From: Artemia franciscana
Lineage: Eukaryota; Arthropoda; Branchiopoda; Anostraca; Artemiidae
Reading direction: 5' to 3'
DNA: 64,000 bases
NCBI RefSeq assembly: GCF_032884065.1
Contig: NC_088873.1
Coordinates: 37,993,823-38,057,822 of the forward strand
The notes beneath the pieces were generated by a model. The model worked only from the letters and a program-made list of their open reading frames with translations. It was not told the DNA's origin and did not search any database. Made by a program: the position numbers and the translations under genes. Of the stretch, positions 1 to 10,734 are shown piece by piece (the stretch's first letter is position 1; every line of letters begins with the position of its first letter).

Positions 1-969
1 CTCTTGTATTGTAATTATATAACGTATAATTGATAGGTTGTTTCCTACTAATTCAAGTCCAGGGAGACCAAAAAGGACATCAGAATTGAAAAATTTCATC
101 ACTTGGTATCCGATTTCCACCTCAAGCAAACCTCAAGCAAACATTCAAACCTCAAGAACATTTTGGTGCCAAAAACATTTCTGTTGCTCAAATGCCGAGT
201 AGAAACCATATTTTTGCTGGACTATTTGATTTATTATTACCTGGAATCAGCAGTTTTCTAAGATTATTTTTTAGTTGTTTCAAAATGATGAAGTTTTTAA
301 TGCAGTTTCACCTTTTCGTCAGTGTTGTCACATTGAAATGTGAAAATGGATAATTAAAACTAATTAGTTAGATTTGACAACGCTTTTTGTCTTTAAAAAA
401 TGTAAATGTTAACAGCTTGTTGATTTCAGAAGTCAACTACACATTCAAAGGAAAGCCATACCTTCTTACGGTATTTGCTGCCATATGTTTATAGTTTATT
501 TTTTGATTTTTTCACTCATGTTGCTTTTTTAATGTTGGGTCCTCTGCTACCAAAAATTAAATAACTTTATATGAAAATCTTTTTCATTAAAAATTTAATT
601 TCTGGTTTTCCCTAGTTTTTTTTTTTTAAGATTTATAACTATAACTTTCCACTTATTCAATTTAAAGAATAACAAATGAAACAATCATTTCACGTTTTAT
701 TATCCTCGGTAATTTAATAAAATAAATTTTATAAATCAATTGATTATTTAAAAAATAAGGGGATTACGGGGAGACTAATTCAGTTATATAGGGCATACAA
801 TTTTCATTTTACTTCATTTGGAGAATCATATCAGTGTAAAAATAGGAATTTTCGTCGGACTATTACCAGGGAGGTAGTGTCTAAAAGGAAAAAGAACCAG
901 CTAGGTGTTCAGTGATTAAGGACAGCGTATTAGTAAAGGACAGCGGAATTTTTCTGCTTATTCCCTCAA
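1..969. other. AT-rich stretch without a recognised gene
   Basis: No long open frame, splice-bounded exon or recognised repeat end is visible. The sequence is AT-rich with short homopolymer runs. Confidence 0.5.
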
Positions 970-1262
970 GGATAACAAGATTATTTTCGCGAAGAAATAA
1001 ATAGATAGATACTACTACTACTGCTAACAATTCACCGCAGCACCAAGCCGCCTGAGGCCAACACAGCTACACACGCTCCTCCTTCCCCCCAATCCATTCA
1101 AAACCCCCCTCTTCATACCGTCCCAAGAAATTCCCATTTCCCTCAAATCTTTCTTTACAACATGCTCCCATCCCAACTGCGGACGACCTGCTTTTTGTTT
1201 GTCCATAGACGGTTGGCCGAAAAGTACAATCATCGACAATCTGTCATAGACAGTATCTATCA

Positions 1263-1263
<1 letters not shown>
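970..1263 (-). pseudogene. 3' tail of an RTE-like LINE
   Basis: The minus-strand frame carries the C-terminal tail of an endonuclease/reverse-transcriptase LINE, with the string GRPQLGWEHVVKKDLREMG and, near the end, CVGLRRLGAAVNC. The same tail recurs at 12180-12365, 31880-32065 and 48326-48640, so it belongs to a repeated family of the window. After the stop codon the element runs into short GTA/TCTA repeats, as LINE 3' ends often do. Only about 79 codons remain and the polymerase core is absent, so this is a 5'-truncated dead copy. That it is the LINE tail is fairly sure; the RTE assignment is inferred from the fuller copies. Confidence 0.75.
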
Positions 1264-1341
<78 letters not shown>

Positions 1342-1367
1342 AATAGACAGATAGATAGATAGATATC
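1264..1367. repeat. (TA)n microsatellite with GATA tail
   Basis: About 38 uninterrupted TA dinucleotides (to 1339) are followed by a short gap and a few AGAT units. The array directly abuts the LINE tail. A plus-strand open frame across it is only the translation of the dinucleotide. Confidence 0.97.
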
Positions 1368-1479
1368 GCTACAGAAACCTACTCCGGCCATGGCAAAAAA
1401 CACTTTCGGAGATAATAAAATATACAAAACAGTAATGATACCATGATATAATTATAATACAGCAATAACAGCTGTAATT

Positions 1480-1725
1480 ACAAAAACCCGCATAATAAGA
1501 CGCATAATACCTTAGTAGCACAACAAAATATAATGGAGCATTACAGATGATTCTTACGCATCTTTTATGAACTGCCGCAATACTTTCTGATAACTCCTTG
1601 AAGATGTTGGGATGCAAAACTGGGCACATGTATTCGAGTCTACTGGCCTGTTTGTAGTTATTTTTGAATAACTGGCCGTTGATTTTTGAATTTAAAAAAA
1701 AGGGAATAGTTGTGGGAAAAGTCAA
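1480..1725 (-). pseudogene. Relic of a CR1/Jockey-like LINE reverse transcriptase, C-terminal part
   Basis: The minus-strand frame contains ASRLEYMCPVLHPNIFKEL followed by SIAAVHKRCVRIICNAP. This resembles the 'LEYACPVWHP ... IQKRALRII' block found after the polymerase core in CR1/Jockey-type LINE proteins. Only about 60 codons are convincing; the rest is low-complexity. No end of the element can be placed. The assignment rests on motif spacing remembered from the family, not on a search. Confidence 0.5.
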
Positions 1726-1739
1726 AGTTATGGCCCATT

Positions 1740-3122
1740 GTAGAAAAAAGCCAAGACAGATTGTTCTGTATAAGTATCCCTTTATACAGTTATGTACATC
1801 GCTAGGTAACTGAAGTGGTATAGCTCTTTGTTGCCTGAAAAATACAGCCCATGACTATTATTGACCATTATTGGCTATTATTGAGAGTATTTAGATGCTG
1901 TCGGAGCCTGATGTCGGAGCTGTCGGAGCATTAAAAAAAAAGAATAAAAACAGTATTTAAAAAAAGTCAGTTCAACTATAAGCAAGCAATTAATTCATAA
2001 GTAATGAATCATAAATAAAAAACGTTTTAAGGTTCCTGCTAATACTAATAGCCTTTGAAGCAGGGAAAACATAATTGAAACTTATATTATTGCATCATTC
2101 CCTTGTGAGAAAGTAAGGAAAGAAGGAAAAAGGAAAAGAGCAAAGAAGGAAAAAAGCGAGTTACATTATCGTCAAACATGACAGTCTAAAGAAGGACAGG
2201 TGATACGAGGGACTCTTCCCAAAATCCCCTCAGGGAGTCCTTCCCTCCCCCTAAAAGCAAAGCGAGGGGAGACACATTTTTTGACTATGTGCAGCTACGG
2301 TTAATATATTTTGAAAGACATTTGATGAAAGGCTATATTGTCAGGACATATTAGAGCCATATTAAGGTTGTATTGTCGTGTCGAACGGAAGTCTGCATGT
2401 CAAATTATCGTAATTTCGCAAACTGCAATAAGTTTTTTTTTACTCCTGCAGTGTTTTTTAGCATTTAATGGAGGAAAACCCCTAAAAAATTGAATCGGGT
2501 TGTTTAATAGTGTTGCTTCAATTAGGCGTCTAGAACAAAATGATGCTATATTTTTGAAAATCAGGGATGGCAAGGCTCAACACCAATGAACTAAATATGT
2601 GTGCGATGATCCAGTGAATAAAATACCCAAAAGATGTGTCTTTTTTCACTCTATATTACCTTTCTTAAAAAAAAAAGAATAAAAAAAAAACGCTGCGAAA
2701 CAGGCTTTTGTTTTGAGGCTGACGATATAAAGGAATGATAACTAATACAAATTATAATATTTTTTTTACATGCGATTATTATTTTAGCCTAGAATAATAA
2801 AGACAGGGACCATGCACCCAATTCAGTAAAAAATTTAGTATTTTGAACTAAAAAATATATTATCTTCAATTTTTTGTATTTATCTTCTTAATTTCTTTTA
2901 TATTCTTAGACTTGGTTCAATTTATTTCATAACTTATTAAAGTTGCCCTAAATGCTTACTTCCTAAATAAAAATAAGACTGATAAATATTAAGTGAGCCA
3001 ATAAATAAATTAATAAATATTAGATAAATAAGTTAATAAAAATGAACTTATTAAATGAAAATTTCCGAGCTGAAAAATATCTTGTTGTCAATTTGACCTC
3101 ACCTGACTTATATCCCATCCAG
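1740..3122. other. No recognised feature
   Basis: AT-rich DNA with poly-A and poly-T runs. No coding signal was seen before the candidate splice acceptor at 3121-3122. Confidence 0.4.
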
Positions 3123-3246
3123 CCTTTGTGGCTGTATTTGGGTTTCTTCTCTTTACACTTGTCCTTGAATATTGCGACGGTATTCGGTTCTATCTGGTGC
3201 TGGACGAAGGAATGGGGGAAGTTCTGGCCATTGAAGTTGTCGTAAC
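3123..3246 (+). CDS. Candidate internal exon of an unrecognised host gene
   Basis: The exon begins after a CAG acceptor at 3120-3122 and ends before a strong GTATGT donor at 3247. A weaker donor, GTAACG, lies at 3242. Only the frame starting at 3125 reads sensibly throughout: FVAVFGFLLFTLVLEYCDG, then IRFYLVLDEGMGEVLAIEVV. The first 17 residues are hydrophobic and could be a membrane helix. Using the 3242 donor gives a phase-0 join to the exon at 3309. Using 3247 requires the alternative acceptor at 3311-3313 and restores the same downstream frame. I do not recognise the protein. It is called from splice signals, frame and codon texture only. Confidence 0.45.
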
Positions 3247-3308
3247 GTATGTCAATTTATTCTTTTCAATTTGTCTTATTAGTTCGTCTCGTTAATCTAA
3301 TTTTTTAG

Positions 3309-3443
3309 GCCAGAACAATCAGGTTTTCCTGTGCCAAACAGAAATTTGCACAATGGGCCCTATCTGGCTCAGAGCTGTCGTCTAACATTACTGAACTGGC
3401 ATGGCTTGCTCTTGATTTCCTTGCTTTTGAAGCCATCGGTCAG
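3309..3443 (+). CDS. Candidate internal exon of an unrecognised host gene
   Basis: A T-rich tract ends in TTTTTTAG at 3301-3308 and a CAG/GTAAAG donor lies at 3443/3444. The 135-bp exon is exactly 45 codons in phase 0: ARTIRFSCAKQKFAQWALSG, SELSSNITELAWLALDFLAF, EAIGQ. It joins in phase to the exon at 7865 over a 4.4-kb intron filled with repeats. A second frame is also open by chance over this short length, so the frame choice depends on the phase-0 chain with the neighbours. The protein is rich in Leu, Ala and Phe and has no motif I recognise. Confidence 0.5.
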
Positions 3444-4045
3444 GTAAAGTAAACAATTTAGGTACCTTGCCTAGAGATTATGTGTGTAGTCTAGTAAAAC
3501 TGTGGTTTGACCTCAAACAAATTGCTATGCTAATGATTCTGTCACTACACAACTAAACAATATGTGCTGAATCTGAAGGATTTACCGCTCTAGCTCTTTC
3601 AAAAATTAAGAGTTTTTTTTTAGGTTGAATTCGAGGTTGAGGCGAAAAATGTTGATTGAGTTAATACCAACAAATGTGATTAGATAATATCATTTCTACG
3701 CTCTTTTTTTTGCTGAATAACATGAAACTAAATGTTTAAAGTCAAAACCAAATTTTTTGGAGCTTAAAGCTTTAAGAGAAAGTGAGGTTGGGGGACGAGT
3801 TCTAGGAAAATTGTGAGGGGTCAACCCCAAACAAAATGCTATACAAATATTTCTTTCATTGTCCGACCAAAAAATGTGCTGATTGAATCTGAAAAGTTTG
3901 CCACCTATCTCTTTCACAAATTTAAGTTTTTTGAGGCTGAGTTTGAGGCTGAGAAAAAATGTTGATTGAGTATATGCCAGCAAATGGGATTAGATACGTC
4001 ATTCTGACGCTCTTTTTTTGTTGATGAACATGAAACTAAATGTTT

Positions 4046-4667
4046 GGTAAAACTCTAGTTAATTGACTTCTTGCTATCTCGGAAAGGTTTAGGTTAGAAA
4101 AATGAAACTTTCAGGGATGGGTCTAGAGGCTAAAGTATGTCCCGGGAAGGTATTTTTAAGTACATACCTCTACTCCTTCTCCCTCTAGAGGGCCGTGAAA
4201 TTTGCCTACATGACAGGTCTACATACCTATTGAAATTTTGACAAAACAAATTTACCTGAATTTTCAGTTACTAGTTGCTTTTTCTCTGCCTTTAGTTCTG
4301 AAAATGCAATTCCTGTTATTTGAGTAGAATTTTGAGCCATATCAATGTTTTTTTTTCAAAATTTAGGAAATGTATTCGCATATCTTTAAAACCATATAAA
4401 ATGGAATTGAGCAAAGTTGTGAAGCTGAAAACAATTTTGTTTTACTTCAATTAAGCAGAAGATCTATTTTGCAAGATTTCACTTTTGTAACACACATTTT
4501 TTTAAAAATCCTCAAAGGTCAGGGCCCTCTAGAGGGAGAAGGAGTGGAGGTAGTTGCTTCAAAATACCTTCCCAGGACATACTTTAGTCTGTAGATTCAT
4601 CCCTGAGAGTTTCATTTTCCTAAACCCTTTCTGAGATAGCAAGAAGTCAATTAACTAGAATTTTACC
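4046..4667. mobile_element. Non-autonomous DNA transposon with long terminal inverted repeats
   Basis: The left end GGTAAAACTCTAGTTAATTG is mirrored at the right end, whose reverse complement starts GGTAAAATTCTAGTTAATTG. The arms stay similar for about 150 bp, including the paired blocks 'CCCTCTAGAGGG' and 'AAGTATGTCC'. The octamer AAATGTTT lies directly outside both ends (4038-4045 and 4668-4675), a perfect 8-bp target duplication. The 622-bp interior has no open frame. The 8-bp duplication suits hAT or P-type mobilisation, but the termini do not name a family I recognise. Confidence 0.88.
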
Positions 4668-4888
4668 AAATGTTTAAAGTCAAAAGAATTGCTTGAGGCT
4701 TAAAGCTTTGAGAGAGAGTAAGGTTTGGAGACAGGTTTTAGGAAAATTGGGAAAACAAAGGGGTCAACCTCGAATAAGTTGTCATATGTCTATAAATGAT
4801 TATTTCAGTACCCGCCCAAAAAATATGTGCAGATTCCGAATCCGAAAAGTTTACGGCTCTAGCTCTTTCAGAAATTTGATTTTTTATG

Positions 4889-5822
4889 ACACTTGCCCTT
4901 CGGCCAAGTGCCATATAGCGATCGCAATTTCTGTCGGTCGGTCCCGGTTCTGCTAGTTTGGGTACTTCCAGAAAAGCTAGGAACATGAACTTTGAGACCG
5001 GATCCGCTCTCTTTGGAGGAGTTGAAGGGGGGTGTTAATCCAGAAAAATTAGGAAAAATGAGGTATTTTTAGCTTAAGAACGGGTGATCAGATCTTAATG
5101 AAAATCGATATTTAGAAGGACCTCGTGTCTCAGAGGTCTAATTCTAAATCCCAACCAGATCCGATTTAATTGGGGAGAGTTGGGGGGGGGGAACCGGAAG
5201 TCTTGGAAAACACTTAGAGTGGAGAGATTGGGATGAAACCTGGTGGGAAGAATAAGCGCAAGTCCTAGATACTCTATTGACATAACTGGAACGGATCCGC
5301 TCTCTTGGGGGAAGTGTTGGGGATGGGATTTCCAGTGCTTTCGTGAGTTCGGTGCTTTTGTACGTGCTAGGACGATGACAATTGGTAAGCGTGACAGGGA
5401 CCTGCACAAATTGACTTTATTACGGTCGTTTCATCGTTTCGAACATCTTGGGGAGGGGCTTGAGGGAGGGGAAATCGTGAAAATTGATGTATGTTTATCT
5501 TGCGAATGGGTGATCGGATCTTAATGAAATTTGATATATAGAAAGATCTCATTTATCAGATGCTCCATTTTTAATTCGGATCGGACCTGTGGACATTAGG
5601 GGGTAGAGGGGGGAAACTAAAATCTCGGAAACCGGAAATCTTGTGAAACGCTTAGAGTGAAGAGATCGGGATGAAACTCGGTGGGTCGAATAAGCACAAG
5701 TTCTAGATACGTGATTGACATAACCGGACCGGATCTGAGCTTTTTATCGAAAACTCTAGTACTGAGTCTAATTTTAGGTTCCGACCTCGTCAAAAGTACC
5801 ATATGAGCTCTTGGCTCTTGTT
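4889..5822. repeat. Unclassified interspersed repeat with two internal halves
   Basis: This block replaces part of one unit of the surrounding array. It starts near a small hairpin (CACTTGCCCTTCGGCCAAGTG) and contains two diverged copies of a ~440-bp module: compare 'ACTTAGAGTGGAGAGATTGGG' near 5212 with 'GCTTAGAGTGAAGAGATCGGG' near 5650, each followed by GATGAAAC and a GACATAAC block. The G-rich tracts give several overlapping open frames on both strands, which I take as chance. No ends or target duplication were found. Confidence 0.6.
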
Positions 5823-6404
5823 TGAGGAAGAATTTGAGCCTGAGACAAAAAAGTTGATTGAGTAAATACCAGCAAATGTGATTATATGTGTCATTTCTAG
5901 GCTCTTTTTGGGCGATGAAAATGGAACTAAATGTTTAAAGTCAAAAGAATTGTTTGGGGATTAAAGCTTTGAGAGATATTGAGGTTGGGGGGGGGGGAGA
6001 TTCTAGAAAATTGTGAAAAAAGGGGTCAACCTCAAGTTAATTACTTTACAAATGATTATTTTCTACCCGACTAAAAAATACGTGCTAATTCCAAATCTGA
6101 AAAGTTTGCCACTCTAACTTTCACAAATTTTAATTTTTTTTAGGTTGAGCTTGAATTTTTTAATGCAAAGAATGTCATCCTGAAAAGACAATGCCGAATT
6201 TAGGAAGTGGTTTAAGGTTTTGGTTTAACATCCCTAATACATCAGAACACTACAGCAACTAGTATTGAGTATGGAGAGGGTGAGGTAGTCTCTGAGGCAA
6301 ATTTGAGTTACATAAAAGTGACCTTTTCGAAAATCGTCATAGTCCATCGAGTTTCGAAGGATTTTCGTGTCTCCGATTCTTTGTTTGAAAATTTTACTTT
6401 CTAA

Positions 6405-7470
6405 CTGATGGGGGAAGATACAATTTTGTGAAATAGTTGGAAGGGGATAGAATTATCCAAGGCTAAAGGGGGAAAGATATAATTGTGTGAAATAGTTGGA
6501 ACAAGATAGAATCGTACAGGGTTAAAAGGGGAAGGATATAGTTGTGTGAAATAGTTGGAAGAAGATACAATTGTACAGGGTTAAAAGGGAAAAGATATAT
6601 ATTCTAGATATATCTCTGAACCGTGTACAATTCTATCTTCTTCCAACTATTTTAAACAATTATATCTTTACCCTTTTAACCATGTACAATTCTATCTTTT
6701 TCCAACTATTTCACACAATTATATCTTTCCCTTTTAGCCCTATACAATCCTATCTTATTCCAACTATTTTTCACAATTATATCTTTCCCTTTTAACCCTG
6801 TACAATTCTGTCTTCTTCCAACTATTTCAAACAATTATCTTTTCCCCTTTAACCGTGTACAATACTTCTTACGACTATTTCACACAATTATATCTTTCCC
6901 CTTTTAGCCCTATACAATTCTATCTTCTTCCAACTATTTCACACAATTATATCTTTCCCCTTTGAACCCTATACAATTCTGTCTCCTTGCAACTATTTCA
7001 CACACTTATATCTTTCCCCTTTTGATCCTTTACAATTCTATCTTCTTCCAACTATTTCACATAATTTTATCTCTCCCTCTTTTAGTCCAGTAGAAACCTA
7101 TCTTTTTCCAACTATTTCACACAGTTACATCTTTCCCCTTTAGCTTTGTACAATTCTATATTCTTCCAACTATTTCACACATTTTTATCTTTCCGCTTTT
7201 AGCCCTATACAATATTATCTTCTTCCAACTATTTCTCACAATTATATCTTTCCCTTTTGAACCCTGTACAATTCTATCTTCTTCCAACTATTTCACACAT
7301 ATACATTTTCCCCCCTTTAGCTCTGTACAATTCTATCTTCTTCCAACTATTTCACACATTTATATCTTTCCGCTTTCAGCCCTATACAATATTATCTTCT
7401 TCCAACTATTTCACACAGTTATATCTTTCTCCTTTTAACTCTGTACAATTCATGCACAATTCATTTAAAT
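6405..7470. repeat. 59-bp minisatellite in inverted arrangement
   Basis: About 14 head-to-tail units on the plus strand (6615-7460) share TACAATTCTATCTTCTTCCA, ACTATTTCACACAATTATAT and a CTTTCCCCTTTTAACCC segment. About three units run in the opposite orientation at 6405-6598. The switch point near 6592-6614 is itself nearly palindromic (AGATATAT/ATATATCT). Open frames across the array are translations of the unit. A lone inverted unit sits at 12808-12846, so the repeat has been moved as part of something larger. Confidence 0.93.
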
Positions 7471-7864
7471 AAATTTCTCTTACGTCATTTGTACTTTCAG
7501 TTTGAGAATTCCTTTATCAAGCTCATTCGTTCTGTGACTACAGGCAGGCTTTCAAACTGAAGGAGCATTGCAATCTAATAGGCCCAATTTTGAATTAAGT
7601 TAAAGTGTTCAGTTAATCGATTTTCTTTTTGAAATAAAGAACTTAGCTAGATTTTGGATTCCGCAAAATAAATTTAAGATTTCGCATACACATAATACTA
7701 TGTAATCATAAATCGTAAATACGCATATAATTTACGATCACGCACAATATTTCTAATAGATTTTGCAGCTAAATAAATAGAAGTTAGTAGTCATAGCAAT
7801 TTAGTTTTCCTAAAAACAGTATGTGCCTAGTTTTTTACTGATTTTTGATTTTGTTTTCTTTTAG

Positions 7865-7954
7865 GCTGGTCTCACGTGTGCAGGCCTCCTAGGCAAGCCT
7901 TTAACACCTGATGAAATAAGTGAAGCCTATAGGCGATTAACAACTAGAATTAGG
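7865..7954 (+). CDS. Candidate internal exon of an unrecognised host gene
   Basis: The exon lies between CTTTTAG (acceptor, ending 7864) and AGG/GTATGT (donor at 7955). It is 30 codons in phase 0 on both sides: AGLTCAGLLGKPLTPDEISE followed by AYRRLTTRIR. It continues the frame of the exon at 3309-3443 and leads into that at 8427. The 'PLTPDEISEAYRRL' stretch looks like an amphipathic helix. It does not match any domain I can name. Confidence 0.55.
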
Positions 7955-8426
7955 GTATGTCTCAGTGGCCATCAGGAATTGCTCCCTAAGTGTCTCTTAA
8001 TTTAGCTACATTTTGCTCCAGGGGTTTCGCACTCGCTTTTATAAACATGCGAGTTTGTGTCTCTCATCATGCCTTTGATTTTACTTTGTGGTACTCTTAT
8101 CGCCTTCTAGGATCACAGACCTTTAGATAAATTGAGTATGCAGTAACCAATTGAGTACGTACCCCCCCCCCCCATTTCGATTTAGAAGAATGGGGCTACT
8201 CTTTGTCCGTAACATTTCACCTAAAGTTTTAAAATTGATGGTAGTTTGGAGTTTTAGTATGTTCATTCACGCTATTCAATAAGATTCATTAAAGAAAATG
8301 AAGATCAGATATAGCAATCTTTTGTAATACTCTCTTTTAAAATTTTAACTGGTTTTAGCCTTTATAATAAAATTTTTGTTGTGTAAGTGTGTTTCTTTTT
8401 ATTGCTTTTTTTATTTTTAATAATAG

Positions 8427-8533
8427 TATCAAGTTTCGCAGGAACTTCCACTTGATGTATTGTCTGTTCTAGAACGTCTTAGTTCACATAACGGCATTTC
8501 ATTGTATGAACTCAAAGACTTTGTACATAACCC
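8427..8533 (+). CDS. Candidate exon of the same host gene, possibly its last, cut by a small insertion
   Basis: Acceptor AATAG ends at 8426; a second in-frame acceptor, TCGCAG, ends at 8441. In phase 0 the exon reads YQVSQELPLDVLSVLERLSS and HNGISLYELKDFVHNP. The frame then runs into a repeat at 8536-8692. Beyond that repeat an open frame (8693-8764) gives LTLPLDLDSSRSYSMSIAPR, QDF and a stop. The simplest reading is that this is the final exon and the repeat inserted near the C-terminus. Alternatively a donor such as GTACAT at 8522 ends the exon before the repeat. The protein is not recognised. Confidence 0.48.
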
Positions 8534-8535
8534 AT

Positions 8536-8692
8536 GGCCGTATCCAGGATTTTTTCTGGGGGGTGGGGGGGGTACAAAAACTTTAAAAAATGTATCAAAA
8601 TTTGTTTATATTCATTTTTGTTTTTGCGTTTTTACGAGTACGACAAACATTTTGGGGACATTTTGGTCGAATTAACCCCTCTGGATGCGGCC
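8536..8692. mobile_element. Short MITE-like repeat with terminal inverted repeats
   Basis: The left end GGCCGTATCCAGGA and the right end TCTGGATGCGGCC are imperfect inverted repeats about 13 bp long. The interior is short, with a long G run after the left end, and has no coding capacity. Target duplication is unclear. It interrupts the coding frame of the exon at 8427. Confidence 0.6.
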
Positions 8693-8764
8693 TTGACGTT
8701 ACCCCTGGATCTTGATTCGTCGAGAAGCTATTCTATGTCCATAGCACCTCGTCAGGACTTTTAG

Positions 8765-9480
8765 GAGTCTTCAAGCATGCAGTTATTTTTAGTTTTTCTC
8801 TAATTATTTGAAAGTTTTTTAACCTTCTAATTCACGGTAGTTTCCTCTTTCTATTTCAAAATAGTTGCTCACCAAACAGACTATTGAGTGCGTTTTTATT
8901 GCTGCATTCTGTTATGTACAAAGCAAGTTATCAGTTGGGTGGTATATTTAGTTCAGACCAATCAAGGCGGCTTTTGAAAAGGTAGAATCATATGTTTTAA
9001 ACGAACACGAGTGATCAACGGCGTTGTAAAAAATAATGATTTCTAAAAATTAGTGCCTTCTAAGGCCTACATGTTTATCGTCACTGGGGCATGGGCATAA
9101 CGTCAGTGTCACGTCTAATTGTCGTTCAGGCTTTTCACGAGAAGACTTTTCAGAAGCGCTGTTCTAGTTTCTCTTGCTTCCAGGACAAAATCTTGATGAG
9201 TCCCCCGTCTTCCAGAAATTTTTGGGTTAAATTTTGACAGAATTTTCATTTGTTAACAAAATCTTCATTCATTGATGAAAATCGAATAGAAAATATCATA
9301 AAAAACATTAATATTAATTAAAGTCGGGTTGATTACTTTTTATTTTCAAGGAATGGTGATTTCGAGAATCTCAAGGAAAATTTCGGGTTCAATTTGCTAA
9401 TACTTACTACCAACTGCGCCCTCTACTTTATTTTAATAAAAATAAAACTCCAAAAATTAAGACGAAAGTAAAAGAGTTCA
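8765..9480. other. No recognised feature
   Basis: No gene, repeat end or structured array was seen. This precedes the 3' end of the minus-strand Penelope-like element. Confidence 0.4.
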
Positions 9481-9532
9481 AAATAGGGATGAAACCTTTT
9501 TATTGACAGTGAAAAGATATAAAATTTAACTG

Positions 9533-9567
9533 GATATTTCGAACACTTATACAGTGTTCATCATCAG
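9533..9567 (-). ncRNA. Hammerhead-ribozyme-like motif at the 3' end of a Penelope-like element
   Basis: On the minus strand the order is CTGATGA, then a 7-bp stem (GAACACT/AGTGTTC, loop GTATA), then GAAA, then ATATC. Downstream, a second AUAU followed by C could close a 4-bp helix III and supply an AUC cleavage triplet. Penelope-like elements are known to carry hammerhead ribozymes in their terminal repeats. Against full activity, an extra U separates CTGATGA from stem II, and I find no convincing helix I partner. It may be a decayed or structural relic. Confidence 0.42.
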
Positions 9568-9625
9568 CAGTAAAACTAAAAGACATGAATAAAAAACCAA
9601 ACAAAATTTATACCTAATAAACTAA

Positions 9626-10672
9626 TTACATATAGTTTATTGCTCTTATTTTTTTCAATGCAACAGCGGAAGCCAGTCTCTTTGACCTTTTCGGTTCCGG
9701 TTCATTAGATTTATCTGACATATTACGTGGACAGAGATCATAGCTTTTAGGTGAGGTGATATTTACTTTATTTGAACTTAGTAAATTATCATAAATTGAA
9801 TTCAATCCAAATTCACCCGTATCTCTGTTTATGGAATTATTCTTGAATAATTTTTTTTTTTTTTTGATTGTTTCCCTGAAAATTTGCTTTAAACCTTGGT
9901 CCCTAGAAATCAAAGAAACATCTTCAAACAAAATAAAATGATTTGGAAAATTATTGATATGTTCCGAGAGGGCCGACGTGAAATCTTCAGGTTTGGTATT
10001 TTGCTTTATAGACGATGAAATAGAATTATGGTGTTGTAGCAATCTCATTTTTAAATACTGGTTAGTACGTCCCACATAAGAGCTTCCACAAGTACATGGG
10101 ATTTTATAAACCCCACTTTGTTGCTCTTCGGACGTTCGATCCTTTCCAGAATTTAAAAAACTAGCCAAAGTATTACTACCTCTTAAAGCTACCTTTAAGC
10201 CATTATTTTGAAAAATTCTTTTAAGCTTTTCACTCAACCCTGGAACATATGGTAGAGAACAAAAAATATCTTTCTTTTCTGTTGTTTCCAGAATATCGTC
10301 AGAAAATTCTAGAATTTTTTTTCCTTCTTTTCGAAAAAGTCTGGTCAATTAACCAACCCGGATAATGGTTACTTATTAAAATCTCTTTTAACAACAATAA
10401 TTCCTCCTTAATGAATTTTGGAGAGCAAATTCTAAAAATGCGTTCAGTTAAGGATATGATTAAACCAATTTTTACTTGGCGAGCATGACCGGAGAAAAAC
10501 GACAAAAATCTGTTATTGTTAGTAGGTTTTCTGTAAATCTTAAAATCCAGACTATTTTCATTTTTTAAAAGAAGAACATCCAGAAAAGGAAGTTTATTAT
10601 CCTCTTCTAATAGAGAAGAGATTTTATAGATATGTTATCTACAAAAACTAAGAAATGATTATTACCGTTTTA
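9626..10672 (-). pseudogene. Penelope-like element: end of reverse transcriptase, linker and GIY-YIG endonuclease
   Basis: Reading on the minus strand, the upstream part (10640-10505) gives KLPFLDVLLL and FKIYRKPTNNNRFLSFFSGHA, typical of the end of the Penelope reverse transcriptase. An ORF at 10505-10299 continues the linker. A second frame (10348-9626, 240 residues) has the endonuclease core GVYKIPCTCGSSYVGRTNQY, i.e. the GIY-YIG pair as GVY/YVG, with a conserved Arg and HH downstream. Its C-terminal tail is basic (EPKRSKRLASA). The two ORFs overlap by about 50 bp in different frames, marking a frameshift. The palm domain is absent, so the copy is 5'-truncated and dead. Assignment to the Penelope superfamily is firm; the subclade is not determined. 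Confidence 0.9.
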
Positions 10673-10734
10673 TCTATTTGAAATTTTGCGCCCCTAATTT
10701 TTTGTCTTAACAATGTTACTGATTTACAGGAGTT

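Larger units (their letters stand above)
3500..6150. repeat. Tandem array of a ~310-330 bp unit, interrupted by two insertions
   Basis: The marker AACTAAATGTTTAAAGTCAA recurs at about 3730, at 4035 (split by the element at 4046-4667) and at about 5930. Each time it follows GTTGATTGAG and a stretch with CAGCAAATGTGATTAG. Removing the inserted element and the unrelated block at 4889-5822 leaves at least three units of similar length, each also carrying a 'CTAGCTCTTTCA' segment. The array fills the large intron between 3443 and 7865. No coding capacity is evident. Confidence 0.75.

Noticed and set aside
1162-1362. Open frame over the TA microsatellite
   Set aside because: The protein is a Tyr-Ile repeat from the dinucleotide run.
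5095-5552. Overlapping open frames on both strands
   Set aside because: They come from G-rich repeat modules, are not conserved between the two halves, and have no domain.
6405-7470. CRISPR-like array
   Set aside because: Units are contiguous with no unique spacers, and the DNA is eukaryotic.
6571-7472. Open frames of 71-74 codons in the minisatellite
   Set aside because: They are translations of the 59-bp unit; the frame breaks from unit to unit.
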